From assembly GCA_040143965.1 (NCBI GenBank), contig JASJQH010007034.1, forward strand, positions 1 through 23,984: a DNA stretch of 23,984 bases, in the 5' to 3' direction. The notes below the pieces were generated by a model. It ran no database searches, was not told the origin of the DNA, and saw only the letters and a program-made list of their open reading frames with translations. Shown one piece after another: positions 9,556-20,113 of the stretch; positions within the stretch are counted from its first letter, which is position 1; each line of letters opens with the position of its first letter. A program made the translations under genes and the position numbers. Source of the DNA: Basidiobolus ranarum. Lineage: Eukaryota > Basidiobolomycota > Basidiobolomycetes > Basidiobolales.

Positions 9556-12473
9556 GTTGTTGGGAATGATAGAACTTGTTTGTTCAAGTGGGCCTCTTTC
9601 TGAATTTTATAGATTCTATGTAAAGATAGCTAGGTGGCTATTTTTATTGACAGAGTGGAATGAGGCTTCTGAATCGAAAATTGGTCAGAAAATAATCCAC
9701 ATTTCCATCAGTCGAAAGTTCTTAATTCTACTTTGATCCTTTCTTCCTATAGAGGATGAAGGAAGAGCATAGTTTGGACAAGTCATACATTTCCTGTAAA
9801 GGCCTTATTGTAATGAAGTAGATGATCGAGAGGTTGGGTTTGACTTGTTAATTTTTTGAGTGATATTAATTGTTGGTTGGCTGATTAAACCAATCACGAC
9901 CAAGTCATAGGTTATTAATAGTATAAAATAGCATGTTCATAAATAGATAATCTAGATATGGTAGATGTTGGTCCGTGAGTTACTCATCCTATTGGGATAT
10001 GGTTATTTACTTGAAACTGAAATTCGAAACCATAGCATTGACTACCCAAAGAATTTCATGATGGGCTGATTGCGATTACTAACCATTCGTCAAGTGGTGT
10101 AAAAACATATTTTTAGTGATTACTCAGTCAGTATGCCGTAGCAAAGCAATCCTCAACAGTTGCGAATTTATTAGAAAATCTCATTTTCACTTCATTACTT
10201 GCTTGGATTTGTGAGTTTTTTTTACAAGCTGAAGTGGTTAGGTAACTCTAGCATGTTACCTCAGATGATCCATTCACCATATATTGCATATAAAACTATA
10301 TAGTTAATATGATACAGCTTGTTACTATTGTTAGCAATATAGAGTAAATTGTGATAGAGTCCAGTTATAATAGTGACAGTAATAGCAAAATCATGAGTGT
10401 CGCTTCCTACCTTGTTTATTAATAACTTATGGACATTCGAAAGAAGAGTCAAATGTGATATACTGGTCAAAATAGTCTGCGTAAATCAGTCCATTTGATC
10501 AATAGAGCTACTTCTGGCATACAAACTTCTATTACAATATAGTCAAGAAGGTATATTGCAGCTCTGGCAAGATTCGCAGAGTAATAACTATTGGATGCAG
10601 ATTTATTAAATCGCTATTACATACTTTCTGAAGTTCAAGATAAATTCGAAGTTACTTGTACCAAATTCTTTTTGCGAACCAACGTATCATCAAGTTTTGG
10701 CATGCTAAACTCGGATCCAAATTTCATTACTCTCAAATATCATTTCTGGGAACTCTTAATCTCTAAAATAGTGAACTTGTAGGAGTCAACCTACTCTTCA
10801 ATTTACACTGATAATATCAATTACTGCAGTATCATATTCTCAAATGCAAATTCAAATCCGAGTAATGTTGAGATAATTGATAAGAAAATGAATAGCTTGT
10901 GTAATTCTGCTTGTAAACACTGGAGTTTCCCATGTACCACGTTTCACTATGCTCATCAATAGGTACCATTAGAGCACTATAGATTAGAAAGTTGGACTAC
11001 ATTTGAAAGCAAAAAGTAGGGACCGAATACCTTCTCCTACGGGTTCAATTCATTTCTTCGCCGTATAGTTTGGATACAAATCAAGAAGTTAGGTAACACC
11101 TAAAAATATCCACATGGAAAGTACCAAGGGTTGGAAAAGGGGTACATGGAGCCAGGTTTAAATTCTACCCCTAGGTTATGAGAGTATTATGAAATAAACT
11201 TCTTAATCTATACTCAGGGTACGTATAGCCGAGAACTTGCTTGTATCTCTTTAAAGTAGTAGATGGGAACACAAGAGGTGTAACTTCAAGATGTGGTTGT
11301 TTACTTCAGTGTATTGCAAATACTTTTCCCTCCGCCTTCGTCACATCATTTCATGTAATACTATTACTCCTTTAGTCCAAATTTACAATTTACAGCCCAT
11401 TCATCCATTTCAAGCTCCAAGATGCCACAGAAAACCCAAAACTTGGAGTAACTCTAGAAACCTGGATTTGTAAATTGGGCACCTCGAATACAATCTGATA
11501 ATACCATATCTGAGATGATCTGATTAATACGATCCGACAATAGTTACAGAAGTATTCCCATGTGTGCGACTACATGAGTACGAGCCTTGTGGTATTCCCA
11601 GCCCCACTCACTCCGAAGAAGATTGCCAATCAGAGTACGATTAAATTTTCGACATCTTTGCTGCTTAATCTTTGGCGCCTCAAATCAGCTAGGGCTACCC
11701 CTACTTACCGTATTGAATTACGATGGAGTAACAGTGTCATGAAGTTAAAGATGATCAACTTAGCCATTATGCCAAGGATACGACAATAAAATTCAACACT
11801 GAATGTGACGATTTGATTATTTTTTCCTCTACTACTATTGGTTCGTTAATAGGTAGAACTCCCGGAAAAAAGTTTCTGGAGCATTGATTATACACAATTT
11901 CGATAGTTATAGAATCTCTACTACTGCCGTTGACGAGACCATGGTCTTTTTTAAATCCAAAGTTTTTTCGAAATCTGTCAAGTTATAACAATCCAACAGT
12001 GTCTAACGACTATCTTGGAAATTCTCTAAACTGGAAGGAACAAGTAGAAACCATTGCTGGTTCTTGTTATCCTGGTTTGTGCGCTATAATTTCACTCCCA
12101 TGAACAAATTTGGATTTCGGTCTAGAATTAAGACACACATCATCCAAAAGCCAATCCCCAAGTTTGGAAATTTCATCGAAAAAGGTATCGTTTAGTCCAA
12201 AATGGGGTTATTATTATTAGCTTATACATATGTGTATATAAATATTTCAAGTTGACCAGAAATAATGCCAGTTTCACTTTTATGGCAATGATTGTAAGTA
12301 ATTCGGAATGTGAGATCGAATCTTGATCGATAAACCGTCGTGTGACTAAATTTCTATATACGATAGTTTCCTGGATCCATTGATTGGGGAGAAGAAATTT
12401 CGATATTCATGGATAAGTTAATAATGATTGCGCTTTGATATTTATTGAAATTTTGAATGAGATGAAGATGTAA
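9556..12473. other. Long gene-poor AT-rich region with possible gene relics
   Basis: About 2.9 kb without a supported gene. Apart from the TATA box near 9603 it holds scattered short open stretches. Three are coding-like: a minus-strand hydrophobic stretch (10261-10470), a minus-strand stretch with a P-loop-like GVSGAGNTTR (about 11570-11625), and a plus-strand stretch without ATG (about 11888-12106). None joins into a gene with sensible splice sites. I see no RNA gene and no terminal repeats. Confidence 0.5.
9603..9611 (-). promoter_or_regulatory. TATA box of the secreted Thr-rich gene
   Basis: TATAAAATT on the minus strand, about 48 nt upstream of the ATG at 9553-9555, is a plausible core promoter with a short 5' UTR. 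Confidence 0.5.
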
Positions 12474-14411
12474 TCATGTGGATTTGAGAGGGGTAAAAAT
12501 CATTTGGGTTATAGGCATTCTAAGGAAAGTCTCTCTAAACAATTCAACTTTGGCTCCTGCTGGTTGTGAAATTTGATAATTCTTGACAGATAAAGCTAAT
12601 ACCGCTCTGACAACCTTCTCACCATAAGGTTGTCCTAAGCATTTACGTGGTCCAAGGCCAAAACGCCAGAGGGAATAACGATATTGAGCAGGCTTTAGGT
12701 CGTAGAATCTTTCGGGTCTGAAGTTATGACCATCACCTTCCCACACGGGGGCATCGTGGTTGAGTGCTAATGCGTCAATGATAACACTTGTCTGATTGAT
12801 GCTCAAGATTAGAAAAAATGATACATTAATGTAGGTATTTGGGGATTACTTACTCCTTTAGGTATTCTGTACCCAAGAATGTTTTTCTCTTCATTAATAA
12901 CTTCCGGGAGTGTATAAGCTGCATTTTTGAAAATATTAAGTAAATGTAGAAAAGCGTGAATATATTGAGTACTTACCTGATGTTGGTCTCATACGGGAGC
13001 TCTCAAGCATTACGTAGTGAAGGTAAGTGTTGGATCGGCATATGTAATCTTGGAATTCCTGGGAATGTATGTCATCACCACAAGCTTCCATCTGTTCTAA
13101 TACTTCCTTGCGAAGTTTCTCTTGAACATGAACATTTTCGGAGAGTGAAAGTAATTGCCATGCCAGAGTTGAGGAAGCGACATCAATATTGGTGAACAAG
13201 ATCTCATCAATTGTTTGTAAACACTTAATATGTCCAGTAAGTAGAGTGATTTAACATGATCAAAATAACTGACTCAACGAATACCTGCATCATGGTAAGT
13301 TTTCCCTCTTCAACAGCTTGGTACATATGAGAGGCTGGCGTAGCTTCACCGCTCTATATGATAAAAGTATTAAAAGTAATTCTAGTTTACTATTAAAGCA
13401 CTGCTCTACCTTCTTTGAGGATTCTACCATACGATGGTTGAAATCAGCCCACTCTTCGTGAAATTTATCCATTCGGCGGTTATTAACAGTAGGGAATAGT
13501 CTATAGAGTTTCAAGCGAGGTAGTCTCTCGGTGAAACATACGCCTACTAGTTTCTCATGATCTTCATTGGTGTCAATTAGAAATTGAATATCCTTTTGGG
13601 TTAAGCAATTTCCATACAATAGTTGAGCCACAAGAACGAAGGGTAAATGCTTGATGGAATGAACAAGCGGGAACTCAAAGCCATTATCTGCAGTTCTTTT
13701 ATCAATTAATGGACAGGTAGGCATATCATGAACCCAATCATTGACACTCTTGATTATATTGGGAACCGTTGCATTGACCGCTTTATTATGGAAAAATGGA
13801 TCCACTACCGATCTCATTTGCTTCCATTTCTCCCCGTGAATGAGCCCAACACATTCTCCAAGCATCATGTAGAAGAAATGTCCGATATTCAAACTTTGCT
13901 TCTTGGAGTGATTAAAGCCATCCTTGTAGTAAAATGCCACATCTTCTGGCTTAGTGAGGACCCTAGTAATTAATAAATGTCAATGACAACGGCGCCGTAT
14001 CAACACATGTATCACTGTCTTACAATTCAGGATCGAAGCCATCCCATATGCGATAGATTCTCCCATAAGCCTTACGATAAGCAATACTGAGATCATAGCC
14101 ATCCTGAAGACGAGTGTACCTATCACCATCAGGTAGATTTGGACGGGGCCCGGGAACAGCATTTCCTTCATCGTTGATCCAGCGGTATTTATGAATGAGA
14201 TACTCCTATAAAAACATATATCTATCCTTGAGAACGAGTTCAACTTGGCCAAGAAATAAGATTGTCCTACCTCAGCAATATACTTCAGTATCTTCCATAA
14301 TGACGGGAGAAACACTGGAAGAGTTACTGCAACCGCGACCAGAGAAATAACCCGAGATTGGTAGAATGTGCTCGAGGATTCAGCAAAGAATTGCAAGAGT
14401 GATGCGATCAT
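12474..14411 (-). CDS. Cytochrome P450 monooxygenase, membrane-anchored
   Basis: Haem-thiolate monooxygenase, expected in the ER membrane and dependent on a P450 reductase. Minus-strand exons: 14271-14411, 14024-14205, 13410-13962, 13285-13353, 12977-13223, 12854-12918 and 12474-12791. All junctions are GT-AG; 524 residues, typical for fungal P450s. A hydrophobic N-terminal anchor spans about residues 20-38. VPGPRPNLP is the Pro-rich hinge. The I-helix is ILFTNIDVASS (323-333), the K-helix ExxR is ESSR (389-392), then PERF (445-448) and the haem loop FGLGPRKCLG with Cys470. The I-helix lacks the usual (A/G)Gx(D/E)T: Asp329 is followed by Val-Ala. The final acceptor was placed at CAG before ACAAGTG because this gives IPKGTSVIID in frame. 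Substrate unknown. A nearby MFS exporter suggests detoxification or secondary metabolism (inference). Confidence 0.93.
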
Positions 14412-14464
14412 TGGCTCAGCTACTGGTGTGAAATCAGTATGCTGTTATGGGTTCTGCTAAGGTG

Positions 14465-14472
14465 TTTATATA
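14465..14472 (-). promoter_or_regulatory. TATA box of the P450 gene
   Basis: TATATAAA on the minus strand, about 54 nt upstream of the P450 ATG at 14409-14411; spacing fits a fungal core promoter. Confidence 0.5.
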
Positions 14473-14701
14473 CTAGTGCCCTTTCATGGATCACTCTAGT
14501 ACCTTTTTGTACGCCCTTTAGTACGGCGTTAATAACCAATGGATTGTTTGCTAACACACGTTTCGTATTCAGATGAATGCTTTATTAATCGGGGAAAATG
14601 TTATGCGAATATTTTGAAAAAATAGGGGACTAAAGATGGATTGTTCATTTGCAGTCGATACTCGCCAATTAGTCATATATTTCCTTAATAGCTCATTGTG
14701 T

Positions 14702-14736
14702 AGTACCCACCATGGCAGAGTGCCATGGCTAGTACT
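14702..14736. repeat. Inverted repeat / potential hairpin in the divergent promoter
   Basis: Arms CCATGGCA (14710-14717) and TGCCATGG (14721-14728) pair perfectly around GAG. Outside a 3-nt mismatch, AGTAC (14702-14706) pairs with GTACT (14732-14736). It could be a cruciform or a dimeric regulator site. Confidence 0.6.
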
Positions 14737-15113
14737 TGAATTCAGCCAATGTCAATACAAAAAGCTGCACTCATGGCATAAGGTACTGCCCGCAAAAGGA
14801 AAACATATGGTAGCATTCGACATCAACCGAGGGTTGGTACCGATGTATGCAAAAAAGTAGAAGAAAGACAATAAGACACTTTGGAAATTAAATGAAAAAT
14901 GCTTAATGGGGAAACTTTGGTGGAAGTCCTTTTTTTATTTTTTACAGGTTTTTGAGAACGGTTGAGCTGAAAACATACCGCTATAACTGCCATAAATTGC
15001 CCTATTTCCTCAAACTAATCTTCAGACTCCTCGAGGCTTTTGTGATCCAAGTGGCAGTGCCAGAATTGACTTTTACAGTACCAGAATCTTTTCTCTATAA
15101 GCATACTTCCAAA

Positions 15114-16581
15114 ATGTCACTTTATCTATACTTGACCGAGACTGACCAACTCCGTAATATGACGGTTCGCCGTAATACCTACTCTACGCAAATAGAGACT
15201 CTGGAGCGTGGTGTTGGAGAGGCTCTAGATGCTTTGTCCCTCTTTGTGGACATCTGTAATGGCACCCAGGAGTCTGGATTGAGAAGCTACGATTGCCATG
15301 TTGCCGACTGTGGTTGCCATTATCGTGCTGATATGCTCATATATCTCATCCAGCATTATGGCGGCGACAGAAATAAGCTCATGGAGATAGAAAATTATGT
15401 TTCCCAACTTCACCAAGTTTCGAAGCGTATTTCAGAGGTCCAAGAGAAGTTCAAAACCATGACCAATCCTAGGGAGATGTGTTCTGCCCTGGGTATTGAT
15501 GTACATGCTGAGACTGTTGAGAGTCTTCATACAAAGCTTGGCATTCAAGTTGATAGCAATGGTTGGTATAACAATTCTACTGATACCTGGGATCCAAATA
15601 ATCCTTGGATGGTATGTAAATTTCTTACCTTTGCTTATGTACTTCGAAAGTACATGAAGATAACGATGATCGATGGAAATCTCATTGGGCGTCTACATAT
15701 CAAAGAACTTGGTGGGAATCGAGTTAGAAAGGAGTTCTTGGAGATGCAAAAATGCGTGTCTGGACTGTCGATGTCATATATACAGTGTATTCACGAAGAG
15801 TTGCAACTCCCTCCCATGATCAAAAGGTAAGTTCAACATCTTATTATTTGAATCAACTAGCAGTATTCTAAACCCCTTTTTTTGCAGTTTAATTGAGAAA
15901 ACTATAGCCAAATCTCCTAAAGAAGTCACAACTTGCTCGACATACGTCGGCTTTATGCCTCTCGCATGGAGATGGCAGTTACAGAAACAAAATATTTTAG
16001 TTCACATTCGTCGTTTCTGCCAGGAAGGATTTCACAATAACTACTTTGTCCTTCGCTCACACTACCAGCCAAAGAATCAAAAAATGAAAGGACACAAAGG
16101 AGAAGGAAAGCAATTTCCTCCCTGGTCGTGGGATTTCGAGCAGGTGGATCATCAAGAATTGATTGCCCGTCGCTCATATCATGGCTCATCACTTATTATT
16201 GCTGGAAACAGTTTCGATGGCTACATTGATGGCTATCTTCAGCGCATGGCCGATACCAACTGTCGTAAACATGACGAAGACTGTGAGGAGAATACTAACC
16301 ATTGCAAACAACTTTTGAAGCGTGACTTCACTGATATATTGCTTCATAATATCGCACAACACGAACCCTATCCATTTCAATATGACGAGGAGAAATGGGA
16401 AACGACATTGCGCGATCATTGTGGAGAGCAGTTTGAGGAATACAAGACGTATGCTCGAAACGCAGATAGCCTGGGTTGTGGTAGAAAAATGGATCTGTTT
16501 ACTATCCAACACATCTCTGCTGAGAATGCTGTATCATACGTCAGTCTCATGCAGAAGATGGAGAAGGCCGTCTCTCTCTAA
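15114..16581 (+). CDS. Orphan two-exon protein, Cys/His-rich with a predicted coiled coil
   Basis: I do not recognise this gene. Exons 15114-15826 and 15888-16581 are joined by a 61-nt GT-AG intron with a pyrimidine-rich TTTTTTTGCAG acceptor, giving 468 residues. The start is the first ATG of the frame, with A at -3; the frame is open upstream but only through non-ATG codons. No signal peptide or transmembrane segment is evident. Visible parts: a Cys/His cluster YDCHVADCGCHYR (59-71); a helical, coiled-coil-like stretch (about 86-117); WDPNNPWM (159-166); and, in exon 2, TNCRKHDEDCEENTNHC with Cys spaced six apart. Long uninterrupted frames and clean splicing support a real gene. The Cys/His clusters might bind metal, but no known finger spacing fits. 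Lies between a P450 and an MFS exporter. Confidence 0.75.
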
Positions 16582-17564
16582 GTAAACTGCATTTAACATA
16601 CAACGTCAATTTCTATATATATTAGTCTATCCCATTTTAAATATATACATTTGCATATTTTACTCTTTCACTTGTTATGAATAAACGGAAAACCATTTTA
16701 TCTAACCAATTGGAAGTCGTAGAAATCCTTATCGATCATATATTAAAGTTAACGATCAAAACTCAAGGCGCCTGTCACCAAAGTTGTCCGCAGAAAATAT
16801 CGAAAACATCGAGAAGCACGCGACAACAAATATGTGAGAAAAATAAATATAGAATATATTTGCTAATCCAATTTAAGTGCTGAGTGTAAAGCACCAATTT
16901 TAGCCCTAACTCTAAGCAGCAGATAGTTGTGTAATGTTAATTTGTTTGTTATCGTTGCAATCTGATAACAACCCTACCCTATATTTCCATTTACTGATAG
17001 TGGTACAAGTGGTTTCTAATTGTAGACAACTGTACCACGGAGTTCTATATGCAGACGCTGTACGAGTAGTCGTTAGTCATACATGCTGTAGATCTATACT
17101 TCATATGCAATTGTCCCCAACTCTTACCTGATCCTCCACTGTTTCGAGTATTGGGATTCTTTCTCACGCCCATAGTGAGAGTTTAGATTGAAGTTAGGGT
17201 GCAACTGGGTATATATAGGGTGCACTCTATGGTTCACCCGAATGCTTATGTACGCATGTGAAAGGGTAAACGGAAAGAGTAGGGATGAGAAGCACAAAAT
17301 GATCCAACTGTCGTACATGCTTTGTTTGAGTCTCTAATTTAGAAACAGTTACTACTTGAGCCCGAGATTGATACATTTAGTAATGGCCTCTACATGCTAT
17401 GTTCCTATTAATTCATTTAGCAAGAATTTCTTTTTCTGTGTTTGCGCATTTGCGTTACAATTAGCTTTGGGTAAAGGTCTTGATTGCTGGCGATTGGCTA
17501 GTAGATTATGCAGAAATCTTGGATAAATACTCAACGGTCATCTCTAGACAGTATTCGTTTCACA
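16582..17564. other. Intergenic region upstream of the MFS gene
   Basis: About 1 kb. Contains TATATATA near 17209-17216, flanked by two copies of AGGGTGCA, about 350 nt upstream of the MFS ATG. An 8-bp inverted repeat GTGGTACA (17000-17007) / TGTACCAC (17031-17038) is also present. An upstream in-frame ATG for the MFS lies at 17508. No other gene seen. Confidence 0.5.
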
Positions 17565-19479
17565 ATGTCAACCGAAATGTCTGGCAAGTCTTCGATCAAA
17601 TTGGAGGATATGAAGACTTCCTCGGGGGAATGTCAGAACCCTGAACTTGGGGCGCAAGAAAAAGATACTGAAGATACCTTGCCGTTAGCTAAACTAATCA
17701 CCGTTTTAGTTGGGTAAATATACGTTGGCTTGGCCTATCAAATTATAATCCTCGTTCTAATGGCTTCTGTGTAGGCTATTTTTGACCATGTTTTTGTCCG
17801 CTCTGGATCAAACGATCGTTGCCACAGCTATGCCAACTATTGGCTCTTCCTTTGATGCCATAGATAAAATATCTTGGATTGCTACTTCCTATCTACTTGC
17901 TTCTACCTGTGTTCAGCCTTTAAGCGGTAAACTGTCCGATATCTTTGGAACCAAGGTGACCGTAATTGCTGCAACTGTAGTGTTCGTCGTTGGTTCCGTA
18001 CTCTGCGGTGCTGCCCAGAATATGGCCATGCTGATTGTTTTCAGAGCGATATCTGGCATAGGGGGAGGTGCCATTCTTGCTTTGGTTTCAATCATTATTT
18101 CACGTGAGTGATTTTTCAAACATCTTATTGTCTGCTTTGGTTTGTTCATCCTTTAAACTTGTAGAGCTCGTCCCAGAGCGTGATCGTGCCAAATATATGG
18201 GTATGATGGGGTCAGTGTTCGCTTTATCCAGCGTCTTAGGTCCCATACTTGGTGGTGTATTCTCCCAGTATGTCAGTTGGAGGTGGGCATTCTATATAAA
18301 TTTGCCTATAGGAGGTATCGCTCTGGCTGCAACAGCTATTTATCTGAAGAGTGCCAAATCTGAAGGCTCCTGGAAAACCAAAGTTCGTCGTATTGATGGT
18401 TTGGGAGCTTTAGCATTGGTCGTCAGTACCATTTGCCTTTTACTTGCTGCTGACTGGGGGAGTCATGAGCCTTCTACCTACAAAACAGAAATCATCGTTA
18501 CGGCGATCTTGGCTGCGATTTTCTTGATCGCTTTCATTGGAGTGGAATGGAAGGTATCACCTGAGCCTATTATTCCACTTCGCTTCTTTAAGATACGTAA
18601 TGTTATACTTGTTACTATCGCATACTTTTTACTTGGATGCACATTTTATGTTGCAGTATACTACTTTCCGGTTTTTTTACAGGTAAGAATCTTTTTCGTT
18701 CATTGTATGGTACAGTATGGCTAATCATTACTCAGGCTGTTCAAGGACAATCTGCTACAGAAGCTGGTATACAACTTCTTCCGCTCTTACTCAGCCTAGT
18801 GCTGTGCTCTATCATCGTAGGGATGTTGGTCAGTCGTCTTGGAACATATCGCTTTTTTATTTCTGGCGGTTTCGCTGTTACTTCAGCAGGCTTCGGATTG
18901 GCCAGTATGCTAAATCAACATTCTAGCCAAGGAGAAAAAATCGGATACTTCCTTATTATTGGAGTTGGAACTGGAATGAACTTGCAGACATTACTAATGG
19001 CAGCTCAACCAGCTGTTGAGAGTAAAGGTAAGATTCAGTAGAGAGTATTTATGTTGAAATAAGAGTGAAACTCATTCAATTCTATCATCTTGAAGATGTC
19101 GCCTCAGTTACCGCACTATGCACCTTCTTCAGAACTATAGGCTCAGTCATTGGACTTGCCATTGCGCAAACTTTAATGAACACTAGAAAGCAGAGTTTCC
19201 TCAACAAGAATTATCCTATGTTTGCGGTAAGCTTATCCTCTCGTGAACATCCTTGGGATCTAAGGAACTGATATCATGACTTTATTTCAGGATCTGGCTA
19301 CTATCTCGGTGGATAAAATCAATCTATTATCAGCAGATAAAAGAAATGCTCTTGTTGGAGCCTATACAGATGGGTTCAAGTTGGTATTCATCGTCCTAGC
19401 AGTATTCTCAGGAGTTGCATTCATTGCTACTCTTCTGCTTAAACATATTCCTCTAAAATCGAAGTTGGCTAAGCGTTAA
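17565..19479 (+). CDS. MFS multidrug-type exporter, DHA2 (14-TM) family
   Basis: Proton-driven drug/toxin exporter of the plasma membrane. Exons 17565-17713, 17775-18103, 18165-18682, 18736-19027, 19096-19226 and 19291-19479; all GT-AG; 535 residues, normal for 14-TM DHA2 proteins. After a polar cytoplasmic N-terminus, LDQTIVATAMPTIG (60-73) is the DHA2 TM1 motif, GKLSDIFG (101-108) is MFS motif A and LGPILGGVFSQYVSWRWAF (184-202) is motif C with the family's following segment. Exon 3 and later exons supply the remaining hydrophobic helices; the tail is Lys-rich (PLKSKLAKR). ATG 17565 has A at -3 and begins MSTEMSGKSS; the in-frame ATG at 17508 would add 19 residues. Substrate cannot be read. 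Proximity to a P450 suggests export of a metabolite or xenobiotic (inference). Confidence 0.94.
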
Positions 19480-19808
19480 ATATAACTATTGTATTAGTAT
19501 TTGGGAAGTGCAGATAGAAGTCTTTTGTTGAGTCTGCTTAGATATATTAGGCCACATCGTTTTTTTGACTTTCTAATTATAGTATTTGGAATATATAGTA
19601 TTTGGAATAAATACGTCTCGGAATGTTTCTGCTTAATTTCAACTATAAATACTCACCGGTAGTAAATATCGAAGTTGTACCGAACAATCATGACTATTCG
19701 AGGGATAGTACAAGGATTAGAATTCATGATACAGTCCCAAGTATTACGTAGCCAGGTTCTTCAAAACTAGCGTCATTGGGTATATTACCAGGATAGGATC
19801 AATAAGAT
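19480..19808. other. MFS 3' region and spacer
   Basis: Holds a perfect two-copy 16-bp direct repeat (19578-19609) and an AATAAA at 19606-19611 that could end the MFS transcript. No other gene seen. Confidence 0.5.
19578..19609 (+). repeat. Perfect tandem duplication of 16 bp
   Basis: TATAGTATTTGGAATA occurs twice back to back (19578-19593, 19594-19609), about 100 nt after the MFS stop codon. The second copy overlaps a candidate AATAAA. Confidence 0.9.
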
Positions 19809-20113
19809 TCAACAGGTTTGATGCCTCCGTTGAGTGTCTTTGTAGCCATGGCTAACACTGCTAAGGTGAATGCAACTCTGATCAGCCTGAATAGCAACTG
19901 TGGAAGTATCTGGCTGGTATAGTGTCCCGAGTGTAACCCAAGAGTTGCCGTAGTGTGGAAGGAATGAGTGTCTCAGATTACGGTCAGGGTGTGTTCCATT
20001 CAGGAATTGGAAAATGCTTACAATGACAGCATAACCAGTATAGCAGCAGAAGAGGCTAAGTTTGTGAAAAGAAAGCAATATTGATCGTGTTTCTGCCGTT
20101 GTTTCGGTGCCAT
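19809..20113 (-). CDS. Possible small membrane protein gene, perhaps decayed
   Basis: Tentative two-exon gene: 20022-20113 and 19809-19971. They are joined by a 50-nt intron with a GTAAGC donor, a CTGAC branch-like site and a GAG acceptor, encoding 84 residues from MAPKQRQKHDQYC. A hydrophobic segment FLFTNLASSAAILVMLSL (14-31) looks like TM1. A polar loop with HYGNSWVTLGTLYQPDTST follows. The frame then ends in a polar, low-complexity tail. The other frame over about 19799-19900 encodes a second hydrophobic stretch, FTLAVLAMATKTLNGG, which would suit a TM2. So the copy may carry a frameshift, or my model may be wrong. No family recognised. Confidence 0.3.

Larger units (their letters stand above)
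14412..15113. other. Divergent promoter region between P450 and orphan gene
   Basis: About 700 bp shared upstream region. It holds the P450 TATA box and an imperfect palindrome (14702-14736). The reading frame of the orphan gene stays open upstream to about 14952 but has no ATG before 15114. Confidence 0.5.

Noticed and set aside
10261-10470. Minus-strand open frame with hydrophobic runs
   Set aside because: Low-complexity, AT-driven composition and no family motif or promoter; no supporting neighbours.
10591-10782. Plus-strand 63-codon open frame starting MDADLLNRYY
   Set aside because: No domain pattern, no promoter and no spliced continuation.
11050-11190. Further B-box-like words (GGGTTCAATTC and GGTTTAAATTC)
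   Set aside because: No A box or cloverleaf around them; not tRNA genes.
14636-14860. Plus-strand 74-codon frame in the divergent promoter
   Set aside because: Covers the palindrome and has no protein-like features; likely chance.
14952-15113. Upstream extension of the orphan protein by 54 codons
   Set aside because: The frame is open but has no ATG before 15114; the upstream TTTACAG could be an acceptor, yet no donor exon was found.
15953-16512. Minus-strand frames opposite exon 2 of the orphan gene
   Set aside because: Shadows of the spliced plus-strand frame, which runs the whole exon and ends cleanly.
17124-17318. Minus-strand 64-codon frame upstream of the MFS gene
   Set aside because: No motif and overlaps the likely promoter with TATATATA and repeats.
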